Of a DNA stretch of 64,000 nucleotides, positions 23,676 to 32,143 are shown in pieces. Numbering within the stretch: position 1 is the stretch's first letter; each line of letters starts with the position of its first letter. Location of the stretch: NCBI GenBank assembly GCA_020634375.1, contig JACKBX010000015.1, positions 18,856 through 82,855 of the forward strand, given 5' to 3'. The DNA is from Ardenticatenaceae bacterium. Its GTDB lineage: Bacteria > Chloroflexota > Anaerolineae > Promineifilales > Promineifilaceae. A program made the position numbers and the translations under genes. The notes under the pieces are model-generated. The model ran no database searches and had not been told where the DNA came from. It saw nothing but the letters and a program-made list of their open reading frames with translations.

Positions 23676-25166
23676 CTATTTCTCTGCCATTTCTACGGCG
23701 ACGGCCAGCGCTTTGGCTTTGTTGACGGTTTCCTGGTATTCGCTGGCGGGGTCGGAGTCGGCAACGATGCCAGCGCCGGCTTGAATGCTGATGGTACGGC
23801 CGTGCATGGTCAGGGTGCGAATGGCGATGCAGGTGTCCATGCTGCCATCAAAGCTGACGTAGCCGACGGCTCCGGCGTAGGGGCCGCGCGGACCGGGTTC
23901 GAGGTCGTTGATGATCTGCATGGCGCGGATTTTGGGCGCACCGGTGACGGTTCCGGCGGGGAAGGTGTGGCGCAGCAGGTCGAAGGCGTCGAATTCGCGG
24001 CGCAGTTTGCCCTGCACATGGCTGACGATGTGCATGACGTGCGAATAGCGCTCGATGACCATCAGTTCTGGGACGTGGACGCTGCCGTATTCGCAAACGC
24101 GGCCTAAATCGTTGCGCCCCAGGTCTACGAGCATGACGTGTTCGGCGCGTTCTTTGGGGTCGGCGAGGAGGTCGGCTTCGTGGGTCTGGTCTTGGCCGGG
24201 GGTTTTGCCGCGTGGCCGTGTGCCAGCAATGGGGCGCACGGAGGCGATGCCGTCTTCGAGGCGCACGTGCATTTCTGGCGATGCGCCGATGAGGTAGAAG
24301 GGTTCGTCTCCGGCTAGCCCGTCGAAATCAAAAAAGAACATGTAGGGTGAGGGGTTGAGGCGGCGCAGGGCGCGGTAGATGTCGAAGGGGGCGGCGCCGG
24401 TTTCGCGGCTGAAGCGCTGCGAGGGCACGATTTGGAAGGTGTCTCCGGCGGCGATGTGGGATTTGGCACGGAGGACGGCCGTTTCAAATGCCTCTTGTGT
24501 CATATTCGAGCGCAGGGTTGTGTCGGCGGGGGCTGCGGCGGGGCGGGACTGCGGCGGGATGGGGGCTTGTAGTTGTGCTTCTAGGGCATCCAGCCGTGCC
24601 TCGGCGGCGGCGCGGGCGGCTTGTTCGTTGCCGTTGATGTGGGCGTTGGCGATGAGCAGCAGCTTGCCGAAGGCGTGGTCGAAGGCGACGAGGGTGTCGG
24701 CGAAGAGGAGGATGGCGTCGGGCAGGTTGGGATGGGCGGCGAGGGGGACGGTTGGCTCGAAGTAGCGCATCATTTCGTAGCCGAGGTAGCCGACGAGGCC
24801 GCCAGCGAAGCGGGGCAGTCCGTGTGTGGGCGCGAGGTGGTATTGGTTGAGTTCGGCGCGGAGGAAAGAAAGAGGGCAGGGGTGCAGGGGTGCAGGGGTG
24901 CAGGGGTGCGCACTTGCAAACTTGCAGACTTGCCACTCGTTTTCTTGCAACACGTAGGCTTTGCTGGGTTGGACGCCGATGAAGCTGTAGCGGGCGACTT
25001 GTTCGCCGCCGGTGATGCTTTCGAGGAGGAAGGAGGGGCCGCTGCCTGCTAGTTTGAGGTAGACGGAGACGGGGGTCTCCAGGTCGGCGGGTAGTTCGCG
25101 GATGATGGGGATGAGGTTGGGAACGGGAACGGCCGTGTTGGTTGGTTGATTCTTTTCTGTAAGCAT
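23676..25166 (-). CDS. trpE: anthranilate synthase component I
   Basis: 496 residues from the ATG at 25166, behind AAAGGA. N-terminal feedback-binding segment includes LLESITGGEQVARYSFIG. The catalytic domain has RPIAGTRPRGKTPGQD, DLGRNDLGRVCEYGSV, HIVSHVQGKLR, TFPAGTVTGAPKIRAMQII and GAGIVADSDPASEYQET. It makes anthranilate from chorismate with TrpG. First gene of the operon, controlled by a T-box. At residues about 74-100 it carries an unusual Cys/Pro/His-rich stretch encoded by tandem words, a likely insertion in a surface loop between strands. Confidence 0.95.
   Translation of the reverse strand: MLTEKNQPTNTAVPVPNLIPIIRELPADLETPVSVYLKLAGSGPSFLLESITGGEQVARYSFIGVQPSKAYVLQENEWQVCKFASAHPCTPAPLHPCPLSFLRAELNQYHLAPTHGLPRFAGGLVGYLGYEMMRYFEPTVPLAAHPNLPDAILLFADTLVAFDHAFGKLLLIANAHINGNEQAARAAAEARLDALEAQLQAPIPPQSRPAAAPADTTLRSNMTQEAFETAVLRAKSHIAAGDTFQIVPSQRFSRETGAAPFDIYRALRRLNPSPYMFFFDFDGLAGDEPFYLIGASPEMHVRLEDGIASVRPIAGTRPRGKTPGQDQTHEADLLADPKERAEHVMLVDLGRNDLGRVCEYGSVHVPELMVIERYSHVMHIVSHVQGKLRREFDAFDLLRHTFPAGTVTGAPKIRAMQIINDLEPGPRGPYAGAVGYVSFDGSMDTCIAIRTLTMHGRTISIQAGAGIVADSDPASEYQETVNKAKALAVAVEMAEK
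24879..24945. repeat. tandem words inside trpE
   Basis: CAGGGGTG is repeated about four times (24878-24909), followed by CACTTGCAAACTTGCAGACT and TGCC (24911-24934). The second part shares words with the trpE/trpG hairpin. The whole is in frame. Confidence 0.8.
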
Positions 25167-25177
25167 TGGTTTTCCTT

Positions 25178-25226
25178 TGAGATTGGAGATTAGAGATTGG
25201 TAGACGCAGCAATCTCTAATCTCTAA
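25178..25226. repeat. period-7 word hairpin between T-box and trpE
   Basis: GAGATTG-GAGATTA-GAGATTG (25179-25199) and AATCTCTAATCTCTAAC (25211-25227) form a stem with a 10-nt loop. It lies between the attenuator terminator and the trpE ribosome site. Confidence 0.85.
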
Positions 25227-25229
25227 CAA

Positions 25230-25550
25230 CAAAAAACCTTCTCTGTCCGCTGAGGGACGAGAGAAGGTTCCCGTGGTGCCACCCTGATTAGGCTGACTTT
25301 TGCTAGAAATAAAAAACTCCCCGTGAGTGCAACGGGGAGTAAGCCAGCCTCACTTTTTCAGTTCGCGCTTGTATGGTCTGCGCAAACCTATGCCGGGTAA
25401 CGGTGGCAATTCCGACTTAAGCTAATTCGTTGATTGTTTCGCTTAAGCGACTCTGAGGCCCATTCAACGCCAGCGTGTGTGCAAACTTTCACCAACCGTT
25501 TGCTCTCTGGGACATCGTTTTGACGTTTACTCTTCCTCTTCACAGTCTTT
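25230..25550 (-). ncRNA. tRNA-Trp T-box leader of the trp operon
   Basis: Reading the minus strand: a stem I opening with GAAGAGGAAGAGTAAACG (about 25548-25527), then AGAGAGCAAACGGTTGGTGA (the conserved apical part), then GAATGGGCCTCAGAG, where the specifier codon TGG (25462-25460) fits the canonical GAA-codon-purine context. A GC-rich hairpin at 25316-25340 is probably stem III. The T-box sequence AGGGTGGCACCACGG (25285-25271) follows, then the terminator AACCTTCTCT...AGAGAAGGTT plus T run (25269-25230). Uncharged tRNA-Trp should stabilise the antiterminator and switch on trpE. Confidence 0.93.
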
Positions 25551-25571
25551 TGCTTTTTAATTGCTGGGAAG

Positions 25572-25600
25572 TTTATACAAAATGCAGGCGCATTTGTCAA
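25572..25600 (-). promoter_or_regulatory. sigma-70 type promoter of the trp operon
   Basis: On the minus strand TTGACA (25600-25595) and TATAAA (25577-25572) are separated by exactly 17 nt. The expected start near 25565 lies just before stem I of the T-box. Stretch 25551-25643 holds no gene. Confidence 0.8.
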
Positions 25601-25643
25601 CTATGATTTTGGGGCCTTCAGAATTTCGTGGGATTGGGAACCT

Positions 25644-26120
25644 TTATTGGCCTGTCATGATCACGAACGGCCGTTGGTCACTTTCGCGCACAAAGCGTTG
25701 GGTTATCTGAAAGCCGTGTTTTTCGCAGACGCGTTGGGAACGGCCGTTGAATTCGGCAATGGTAACGCGCAGGTTGAGGGTGGGATAGTGCTGGCGGGCG
25801 AAGTTGAAGACGGCCGCTGCGTAAATGTGCCCGTTCCCTTTGCCGGTGAGGTCGGGGCGCATACTGATGCCGATGTCTATGGCGCTGTCGTCGTAGGTAC
25901 CGCCGGGAACACGGCCGTCTGCGCCATAGTTGCATGTGCCTAAGAATTCTCCAATTTCGTTGACGATAGCAAAATAGCCGTTGGCCGGATCGCTAAAAAA
26001 AGCGATTTGCCCGGCTTCATCATTTGTTTGCATGTTGTAGAGGGCGTAGGGGCCATCGTACTGCCATTGCAGCATGGCGCAAATTTGGTTGGTGGTGAGG
26101 GGCTGGATTGATAAATTCAT
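25644..26120 (-). CDS. GNAT family N-acetyltransferase
   Basis: 158 residues from the ATG at 26120 (MNLSIQPLTTNQ). The acetyl-CoA binding region reads IGISMRPDLTGKGNGHIYA, a variant of the R/Q-x-x-G-x-G/A motif; LRVTIAEFNGRSQRVCEKHGF follows as the last conserved helix-strand. Substrate unknown; could be a small molecule or protein N-terminus. Head-to-head with the next GNAT gene, with 46 bp between them. A TATAAT on this strand lies at 26156-26151. Confidence 0.85.
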   Translation of the reverse strand: MNLSIQPLTTNQICAMLQWQYDGPYALYNMQTNDEAGQIAFFSDPANGYFAIVNEIGEFLGTCNYGADGRVPGGTYDDSAIDIGISMRPDLTGKGNGHIYAAAVFNFARQHYPTLNLRVTIAEFNGRSQRVCEKHGFQITQRFVRESDQRPFVIMTGQ

Positions 26121-26166
26121 GCGTTTTCCAGTTTCCAAGTGAACAAAAATATTATACCATCGGGGC

Positions 26167-26697
26167 ATGTTGGTGTTTGAGACTGAACGGCTGCGGGTGC
26201 GCACGGCAACGGCCGTTGATGCAGACCTCTTGTATGAATTATGGCATGATCCGCAAGTGATGGGTAATGTGGGATTTCCGCAGGGCTTGCGCATCAGCCG
26301 GGAAGAGATTGCGGCAGGTGTGGCAAAACACGCGCCCACCCAGGTGTTCGACCGCTATCTCATTGTTGAATTGCAAGCCACAGGCGAAGCGATTGGCGAG
26401 TGCAAATTGGGGTCCCCAGATGAGACAGGTATTGCGGAGACAGATGTAAAACTGCTGCCCCGTTTCTGGGGACACAAATATGGTATAGAGGTGAAGCGGG
26501 AGTTGGTGGATTATCTGTTTCAGCATACGGATTGTACGGCCGTGCAGGCCACTCCCAACATCAATAACATCGCCTCGATCAACATGCAGGAAGCGGTGGG
26601 CGGCGTGCGCGTTGGCGAAGGGGTGTTTGAACCTCCAGAGGCGATGCGTGGTTATATGACGGCCGTTCCCCACTACATTTACCGCGTTTACAGGTAA
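26167..26697 (+). CDS. GNAT family N-acetyltransferase (RimJ/RimL type)
   Basis: 176 residues. The opening MLVFETERLRVRTATAVDADLLYELWHDPQVMGNVGFP (residues 1-38) and KLLPRFWGHKYGIEVKRELVDYLF with NINNIASINMQEAVG follow the RimJ/RimL pattern. Family members acetylate ribosomal proteins or aminoglycosides and other small amines; no finer call is possible. Divergent from the other GNAT gene. No visible ribosome site, so it may be translated from a leaderless message. A word-hairpin follows the stop. Confidence 0.8.
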   Translation: MLVFETERLRVRTATAVDADLLYELWHDPQVMGNVGFPQGLRISREEIAAGVAKHAPTQVFDRYLIVELQATGEAIGECKLGSPDETGIAETDVKLLPRFWGHKYGIEVKRELVDYLFQHTDCTAVQATPNINNIASINMQEAVGGVRVGEGVFEPPEAMRGYMTAVPHYIYRVYR

Positions 26698-26700
26698 AGA

Positions 26701-26755
26701 TAGAGTGTAGAGTGCAGAGATAGAGGGAAGTACGCTTTTTCTATCTCTGCCTATT
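26701..26755. repeat. word hairpin after the GNAT gene
   Basis: GATAGAGTGTAGAGTGCAGA and GATAGAGG (26699-26727) are tandem degenerate words; TTTCTATCTCTGCC (26740-26752) is the inverted part. Same architecture as the trp hairpins with a different word. Confidence 0.6.
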
Positions 26756-26768
26756 AAAGGAGTGACAC

Positions 26769-27026
26769 ATGGGTATTTTAAGTTGGATTATCTTTGGTGC
26801 GTTAGCAGGATGGTTTGCCAGCTTGATTGTGGGCACACGCGGGCGGCAAGGCTGCTTGTTCAACATTATCATTGGCGTGGTAGGGGCCTTTTTGGGCGGC
26901 ATCATCATGGAGTTTGTCACCGGGAACAGCATCAGCATGGCGTTTAACATGCGTAGTTTTGTGGTGGCGGTGTTGGGCGCGGTGATTTTGCTAGTGATTA
27001 CAGGGGCGGCGCGGAAAGGGAAATGA
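26769..27026 (+). CDS. GlsB/YeaQ/YmgE-type small membrane protein
   Basis: 85 residues behind AAAGGAGTGACAC. Three hydrophobic helices: WIIFGALAGWFASLIVG, IIIGVVGAFLGGIIMEF and FVVAVLGAVILLVITGAA. The glycine pattern and the GCLFNIIIGVVGAFLGG segment define the transglycosylase-associated (GlsB/YeaQ/YmgE) family, found in many bacteria and often stress-induced; the molecular role is unclear. The stop overlaps the start of the next gene (ATGA), so the pair is coupled. Confidence 0.85.
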   Translation: MGILSWIIFGALAGWFASLIVGTRGRQGCLFNIIIGVVGAFLGGIIMEFVTGNSISMAFNMRSFVVAVLGAVILLVITGAARKGK

Positions 27027-27982
27027 AGCTGGGGGAAAAGCTGCGTGCGCTTTTGCAGCCTGTTGGGACAGTGTCTGCTGTTGCCCCGGTGTTCCGCCGG
27101 GTTTTGCTTGTTGTGCATAATCCGCGGGAGCAGGTGGCGAACGGCCGTAAGCTGCACCAAATCTTGCACTGGCACGATCCCGACGAGTTGGCGGCGCAAT
27201 ACATCGCCGACTTGCGCGAAGCCAGCAGCGGCTACGCCAACTTTGAAATTGCTGATCGGCTGGAAGTGGACGCTTTTCCGCAAAAAGAGGATGGATTTCA
27301 GTACGACATTGACACCTATCTCTACCGCTGGCGCTCGCGCACGGGGTTTCATGTGCCGGATCGCGTGGATTATGCGGCGCTGCTGCGACAGTTTAAGATG
27401 GTCTCGCGGATTAATTTGGGGCAGGTGGATGAGGTGTGGTTGATGGGCTTTCCTTATGCGGGCTACTATGAGTCTATTATGGCTGGCCCGGATGCGTTTT
27501 GGTGTAATGCGCCGCCGTTGGAGGGGTACGGCCGTTGCAATCGTCGTTTCGTCATTATGGGCTTCAATTACGAGCGCGGCGTAGGTGAAATGTTGGAGAG
27601 CTTTGGGCATCGCGCCGAATCCATTATGGCGCATGTCTACCGCCAAAAGCGCGGCGCAGCCAATTTGTGGGAGCGCTTCACGCGCCATGAGAAAACTCAC
27701 CCCGGCCAATCGGAATGTGGCACGGTGCATTTTGCGCCCAACAGCGAGCGCGATTATGATTGGGGTAATCGGCGTTGGGTGCGCAGTTTTTGCGCCAATT
27801 GGTTGGATTTCCCTGACCTGAATGGGAGTTCGCAGCGAGTGAATTGCAGCGAATGGGGCGATGGCGACATTCATGCACATCATATGTGGTGGCTGCGCCA
27901 TTTGCCACATGGGAACGGCCGTGCCGATGGCATTGCCCACAACTGGTGGTCTTATATTGTTGATCCCAACCTGGTACGCTAG
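27023..27982 (+). CDS. conserved protein of unknown function
   Basis: 319 residues, starting in an ATGA overlap with the upstream membrane-protein gene. Visible features are a region VLLVVHNPREQVANGRKL, FPYAGYYESIMAGPDAFWCNAPPL, GFNYERGVGEMLESFGHRAES and a striking C-terminus rich in Trp, His and Asn: HAHHMWWLRHLPHG and GIAHNWWSYIVDP. The His/Trp cluster suggests a metal- or sugar-binding enzyme, but I recognise no catalytic motif. No signal peptide. Homologous Trp/His-rich C-termini occur in uncharacterised actinobacterial proteins as far as I recall. Confidence 0.7.
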   Translation: MKLGEKLRALLQPVGTVSAVAPVFRRVLLVVHNPREQVANGRKLHQILHWHDPDELAAQYIADLREASSGYANFEIADRLEVDAFPQKEDGFQYDIDTYLYRWRSRTGFHVPDRVDYAALLRQFKMVSRINLGQVDEVWLMGFPYAGYYESIMAGPDAFWCNAPPLEGYGRCNRRFVIMGFNYERGVGEMLESFGHRAESIMAHVYRQKRGAANLWERFTRHEKTHPGQSECGTVHFAPNSERDYDWGNRRWVRSFCANWLDFPDLNGSSQRVNCSEWGDGDIHAHHMWWLRHLPHGNGRADGIAHNWWSYIVDPNLVR

Positions 27983-28044
27983 GGATCGGCGCATAATCAA
28001 ATTGTTGTCATTACAAACAAATACACATTGGAGGAAAAACAGAT

Positions 28045-28854
28045 ATGGAATTTTTAGACACTGTTCGTTCGTTGGCGCTTGCTTATGGCCTCAACATTTT
28101 GGGAGCTATCGTCATTCTGGTTGCTGGTTATTGGCTGGCAGGTTGGCTGGCGCGTATGTCGCGCAAGGCATTGGGCAAGACGAAGACGGATGAGGCATTG
28201 GTACGTTTTGCTGGCAGCCTGATTTATTATGCGGTGCTGATTTTTGTGGTATTGGCGGCGCTCAATCGCCTGGGCATTCAAACGACATCGTTTGTAGCGT
28301 TGGTTGGCGCGGCCGGTTTGGCTATTGGTCTGGCGTTGGAGGGTGCGCTCTCTAATTTCGCGGCTGGCGTACTGCTGCTGCTTTTCCGCCCTTTTAAGAT
28401 TGGCGATTTGGTGGAGATTGCCGACCATTTTGGGTCGGTGGAAGAGATCTTGATTTTCAGCACGATTTTGGTGACGCTGGATAATAAAACGGTGACGATT
28501 CCGAATTCGCAGGTGACGGGTTCGCCGATTGTGAATTATTCCAAGAAGGGGCTGCTGCGCCTGGATATGGTGTTTGGCATTGGCTATGGGGATGATTTGT
28601 TGAAGGCGAAGCGGGTTTTGCAGGAGTTGGTGACGGCCGATCCCCGTGTGGCGACTGATCCGGCTCCCATTGTGGCGGTGACGGAGTTGGGGGATAGTAG
28701 TGTGAATTTTGCGGTACGGCCGTATGTCACGCCCGCCGATTATTGGAATGTGTATTTTGACCTGACCGAGCGCGTGAAACTGCGTTTCGATGCTGAAGGT
28801 ATTTCCATTCCCTTCCCACAGCGCGATGTGCATCTTTTCAAAGAAACAATGTAA
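28045..28854 (+). CDS. MscS-type mechanosensitive ion channel
   Basis: 269 residues behind GGAGGAAAAACAG. Three membrane helices (about 15-38, 58-80, 88-115); the pore helix reads VGAAGLAIGLALEGALSNFAAG, with the Gly/Ala packing of MscS TM3. The beta domain follows: FRPFKIGDLVEI, TIPNSQVTGSPIVNYS. It resembles the compact YnaI/MscS core. It should release solutes after osmotic downshock. A word-hairpin lies between it and the histidine kinase gene. Confidence 0.92.
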   Translation: MEFLDTVRSLALAYGLNILGAIVILVAGYWLAGWLARMSRKALGKTKTDEALVRFAGSLIYYAVLIFVVLAALNRLGIQTTSFVALVGAAGLAIGLALEGALSNFAAGVLLLLFRPFKIGDLVEIADHFGSVEEILIFSTILVTLDNKTVTIPNSQVTGSPIVNYSKKGLLRLDMVFGIGYGDDLLKAKRVLQELVTADPRVATDPAPIVAVTELGDSSVNFAVRPYVTPADYWNVYFDLTERVKLRFDAEGISIPFPQRDVHLFKETM

Positions 28855-28902
28855 CAATTTGCGTAATATTGGGTGGGTACACTTGCTGCGGTAATAAATT
28901 TA

Positions 28903-28950
28903 TGCGTGACGAGTGGTGAGTTAGTGGATTGACTTACGACTCGTCACGCA
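28903..28950. repeat. word hairpin between mscS and the histidine kinase gene
   Basis: TGCGTGACGAGT (28903-28914) and ACTCGTCACGCA (28939-28950) are exact inverted copies; between them are degenerate GGTGAGTTAGTGGATTGACT words. An A run follows on the plus strand, so it is not a plus-strand terminator. Confidence 0.75.
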
Positions 28951-28996
28951 AAAAAACGCTTTGGTACTGGAAACCGTACAGCCAACACCCTCGAAT

Positions 28997-31315
28997 ATGT
29001 CTTCAAAAGACCAGGCCGAACAACCTATTTTTTACAAGCTGCGCCTATGGCAGGAAAAAGTGCTTGATAGCGCCCTGCGCGGTATGCTCGTTTTTTGGGT
29101 AATCGCCCTGGTGAATGGCATTAATAGTGTTGCCAAGGCTTACCGCGAAGAAGCACAGTCGTTTCAACACCCGGCAGAGGCGGCGGCCGGCGTGATAGGG
29201 GCTTATGTACTGGTAGTTTCCTGTATGATTTTTGTTACGTTTCGGCCACAGCTTGGCTATTCTTTGCGGGCGGGTATCACGCTGTTTGTTTTGTATCTGT
29301 TGGGGGCGATGGGGCTAACGTTGTCGGGGTTGAGTGGCGACGGCCGTATCTTTCTCTTTGCCTTTATTATTTTCACCGCGATTCTGACTAATTTTCGTTA
29401 TGGCTTGGCTGCGCTTGGGATCAGCGTGGTCACAATAACAATTGTAGCCGCGCTGATTTCAACAGGCGTTATTAATATACCTCCCTCGCGGCAGGCTAAT
29501 TCTGGCGATCTCGCTTCCTGGTTTAGTGCCAGCATTGTCTTTGTTTTGCTGAGTGTGGCTATTGTTGCGGCGATAGTTTATCTTATTCGTGGTCTGGAAC
29601 GCAGTTTGAATGATGCCCGTAAGGAGCAGATGTTTGTAACGGCCGTACTCGACACTATCGGCGCCCTCGTACTCATTATGGACCCAGAGGGGCGCGTCAT
29701 TCGCGTTAACCGCGCCTACGAACGCACGATGGGCTTTACGCAAGATGAAGTAGTGGGTAAACAACCCTGGGAATTCTTTGTTGTGCCTGACAAAGTAGCG
29801 CACACAAAATCTTATTTCAGCAAAGTTGTAAATGGTGAAGTCCTGCAAGGCCACGAAAACGAATGGCAAACAAAGGATGGGCAGCGCCGCATTATTGCTG
29901 GAAGTAGCGCCCGGTTAACCGACGATCAGGCCGTAACAGAGTTTATTATTGGCACAGGGATTGACATCACCGAACGCAAACAAGCCGAAATCGCTTTGCA
30001 ACAACGCCAAGAAGCCAACCGATCCTTACTTCACCTGTCTAAAAATTTAGAGCAAGCCACTACCTATAACCAGATTTTGCAGTTCGTCTTAGCGGAGGTG
30101 AATCGTGTCATTGGTTATCGCAATATATGGATTTACCTTATAGATGAAACTGGCGAGTATGTGTATCCATTAACGCTATTTGGCGAAGCGACCGAAATAG
30201 TCAAAACCACCTTTCCCTCATTCCGGGTGAAAGATGATCCCTTCATTGAATATATCGTCAACACCACTGATATTGATATTGTAGAGGATGCGCGAATAGA
30301 CCCAATCACCAACAAAGACATTGTGGCTCGAATGGGAAATCGCACCATCGTACACATTCCGTTGTTTTTGGTTGATAGAACCATGGGCATGTTAGGCACG
30401 GGAAGTTTTGGCGATGAGGGCGTTAGGGTGCCGACGCAGAGCGAACAAGAATATCTAAAATCAATAGGGTCGCATGTGGCTGTGGCGCTTATCCGTATTC
30501 AATATTTGGAAGAGCGGCGGCGGGCTGAGGAGGAGTTGAATGCGTTGAATGCCGCATTGGAACAGCGCGTTATAACACGCACGGCCGAATTGGCTGCTGC
30601 CAACGAGCAGTTGAAAGAACTTGACCGCTTAAAATCGAAATTTGTATCTGATGTTTCTCACGAATTACGTGCGCCGCTTACTAGTATGGGACTGTACTTG
30701 GATTTGTTGAAACGAAGTGAAGAAGGGGCGAGAAAAGAGCATTATTTAGGGGTGCTGCGTCAGCAATTTGGCCGTTTAGAGCAGCTTGTGGAGAACATCC
30801 TCGATTTGTCCCGTTTGGAACGAGATAGTGTGAATCAGGTTTTTACGGCCGTTGCCCTAAACGTAATCGTAGCAGAAGTAGCCAATGTGCATCGCCCCCG
30901 TGCCGAGGCCGCAGGATTGACCATGATGGTGGATATGGAGCCAATGTTGCCCTCAATTCAAGGCGTGCCCGGACAGCTAATGCAGGTCGCTACCAATTTA
31001 CTTGCCAACGCCATCAATTACACCAAAAGCGGCGAGGTACGTGTAAAGACTTATTATGAGGCCGATAAGCGGCAAATTTGCTTGCAGGTAGAAGACACTG
31101 GCCTGGGCATTGCCCCCGAAGATATGCCGCGTCTATTTGATCGTTTCTATCGTGGTAGTATGCCAGGCCAATCTAAGATTCCGGGTACGGGCTTGGGATT
31201 GGCAATTGTGCGCGAGATTGTGGAACTGCACAGAGGTAGTATTCAAGTTTACAGTCGGCCAGGCGAGGGGAGTGTGTTTAGGATTTGCTTGCCCGTCAGC
31301 GACTCATTGTTGTAA
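28997..31315 (+). CDS. membrane histidine kinase with PAS and GAF domains
   Basis: About 772 residues from the ATG at 28997 (a TTG at 28961 is also in frame; neither has a good ribosome site). Order: about five or six membrane helices (residues 30-205), PAS (about 215-330, ending in the PAC-like GTGIDITERKQAE), GAF (about 348-500), a coiled coil, HisKA with SHELRAPLTSMG (phospho-acceptor His), and HATPase with NLLANAINY, DTGLGIAPEDMPRLFDRFY and GTGLGLAIVREIV. A complete sensor kinase. No response regulator gene adjoins it. The signal is unknown; the GAF could bind a small ligand. Confidence 0.92.
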   Translation: MSSKDQAEQPIFYKLRLWQEKVLDSALRGMLVFWVIALVNGINSVAKAYREEAQSFQHPAEAAAGVIGAYVLVVSCMIFVTFRPQLGYSLRAGITLFVLYLLGAMGLTLSGLSGDGRIFLFAFIIFTAILTNFRYGLAALGISVVTITIVAALISTGVINIPPSRQANSGDLASWFSASIVFVLLSVAIVAAIVYLIRGLERSLNDARKEQMFVTAVLDTIGALVLIMDPEGRVIRVNRAYERTMGFTQDEVVGKQPWEFFVVPDKVAHTKSYFSKVVNGEVLQGHENEWQTKDGQRRIIAGSSARLTDDQAVTEFIIGTGIDITERKQAEIALQQRQEANRSLLHLSKNLEQATTYNQILQFVLAEVNRVIGYRNIWIYLIDETGEYVYPLTLFGEATEIVKTTFPSFRVKDDPFIEYIVNTTDIDIVEDARIDPITNKDIVARMGNRTIVHIPLFLVDRTMGMLGTGSFGDEGVRVPTQSEQEYLKSIGSHVAVALIRIQYLEERRRAEEELNALNAALEQRVITRTAELAAANEQLKELDRLKSKFVSDVSHELRAPLTSMGLYLDLLKRSEEGARKEHYLGVLRQQFGRLEQLVENILDLSRLERDSVNQVFTAVALNVIVAEVANVHRPRAEAAGLTMMVDMEPMLPSIQGVPGQLMQVATNLLANAINYTKSGEVRVKTYYEADKRQICLQVEDTGLGIAPEDMPRLFDRFYRGSMPGQSKIPGTGLGLAIVREIVELHRGSIQVYSRPGEGSVFRICLPVSDSLL

Positions 31316-31320
31316 ATAAA

Positions 31321-31356
31321 AGAACCGGGTTTCTGTCAGAAACCCGGTTCTTTATC
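31321..31356. terminator. terminator between histidine kinase and lipoprotein genes
   Basis: AGAACCGGGTTTCT (31321-31334) pairs with AGAAACCCGGTTCT (31338-31351) around GTC, then TTTATC. Symmetric, so it can serve both convergent genes. Confidence 0.85.
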
Positions 31357-31371
31357 ACAATAAACGGGCAA

Positions 31372-32016
31372 CTATTCGCCCAAAGATGCTTCCTGAATCG
31401 TTAAATTATCAAAAGATATGTCTGTGTCGCCACCCTCGAAGGCTGTGGCAGCAAACCCGGCATACCCATTAGCGTAGCTGCTGTCGTTTGTTTCTGCCAT
31501 GAACTTGCCATTCACATACAACGCCAGGTAATCACCAACGCACACGGCACGAATAGTATTGGTTGCCGTTCCTTTATTGATGGCCGAATTGCTCGTCCAA
31601 TCTACCAACGGCGTTACATCTTCGCCCTCGCCTTTGCTAATGGCGTAATAACCATCACCACTGACGAGAAAATAATAGCCGTCCCCATTGTTACTGGTGT
31701 CCGAACGGCACATCACGCCATAAGCGTTGTTTTCAAAGGTGGATAACTGACTGGCTTCCACTTCTATGACCACGTCGCTGTGATTTTGTTCGTTCAGGCC
31801 CCAAATGTATCCCGCGTCACCTGTCTGGACACGGTAGGCGCCGTCCATCACTTGCAAAGCGACCCCATCATCAAGATAGGTTTCCCAGGCATTGGGGGAG
31901 TCAAATGTTTCGTTGAGCAATTGGTTGCCGAGGGCGGGTTCGTGTGATGGGCTGCTGCATCCTACAAGGACCAGTAGTAGAATGATAGCGATTAATACAG
32001 TCCATTTTTTCAGCAT
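31372..32016 (-). CDS. lipoprotein with a laminin/concanavalin-like beta-sandwich
   Basis: 214 residues with a lipobox, LVLVGCSS. The mature part opens with LLNETFDSPNAWETYLDDGVAL, followed by GYYFLVSGDGYYAISKG, INKGTATNTIRAVCVGDYLALYVNGKFMAET and GYAGFAATAFEGGDTDISFDNLTI. This is the pattern of DUF1080/LamG-type jelly-roll domains, which bind sugars. Binding or enzymatic role unknown. Surface exposed by its lipid anchor. AGGAGAG ribosome site precedes the ATG. Confidence 0.75.
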   Translation of the reverse strand: MLKKWTVLIAIILLLVLVGCSSPSHEPALGNQLLNETFDSPNAWETYLDDGVALQVMDGAYRVQTGDAGYIWGLNEQNHSDVVIEVEASQLSTFENNAYGVMCRSDTSNNGDGYYFLVSGDGYYAISKGEGEDVTPLVDWTSNSAINKGTATNTIRAVCVGDYLALYVNGKFMAETNDSSYANGYAGFAATAFEGGDTDISFDNLTIQEASLGE

Positions 32017-32143
32017 AAGTCTCTCCTTAATTGTTTGTTGGGCCGAAAATAGGCCACATTAATATTCATTTAACATTGTAGACAGTTTTGCCCGTAGGGT
32101 CGAGTGTGGATTTTGTACATTTTTGATGAAAAGCGAGTAATAA

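Noticed and set aside
25316..25340. GC hairpin with adjacent T run as an extra terminator
   Set aside because: Position between stem I and the T-box core fits stem III of the T-box leader; the real terminator follows the AGGGTGGCACC core.
25388..25600. 70-codon open frame upstream of trpE on the minus strand
   Set aside because: It lies across T-box stem I and the specifier region; no ribosome site and no protein-like pattern.
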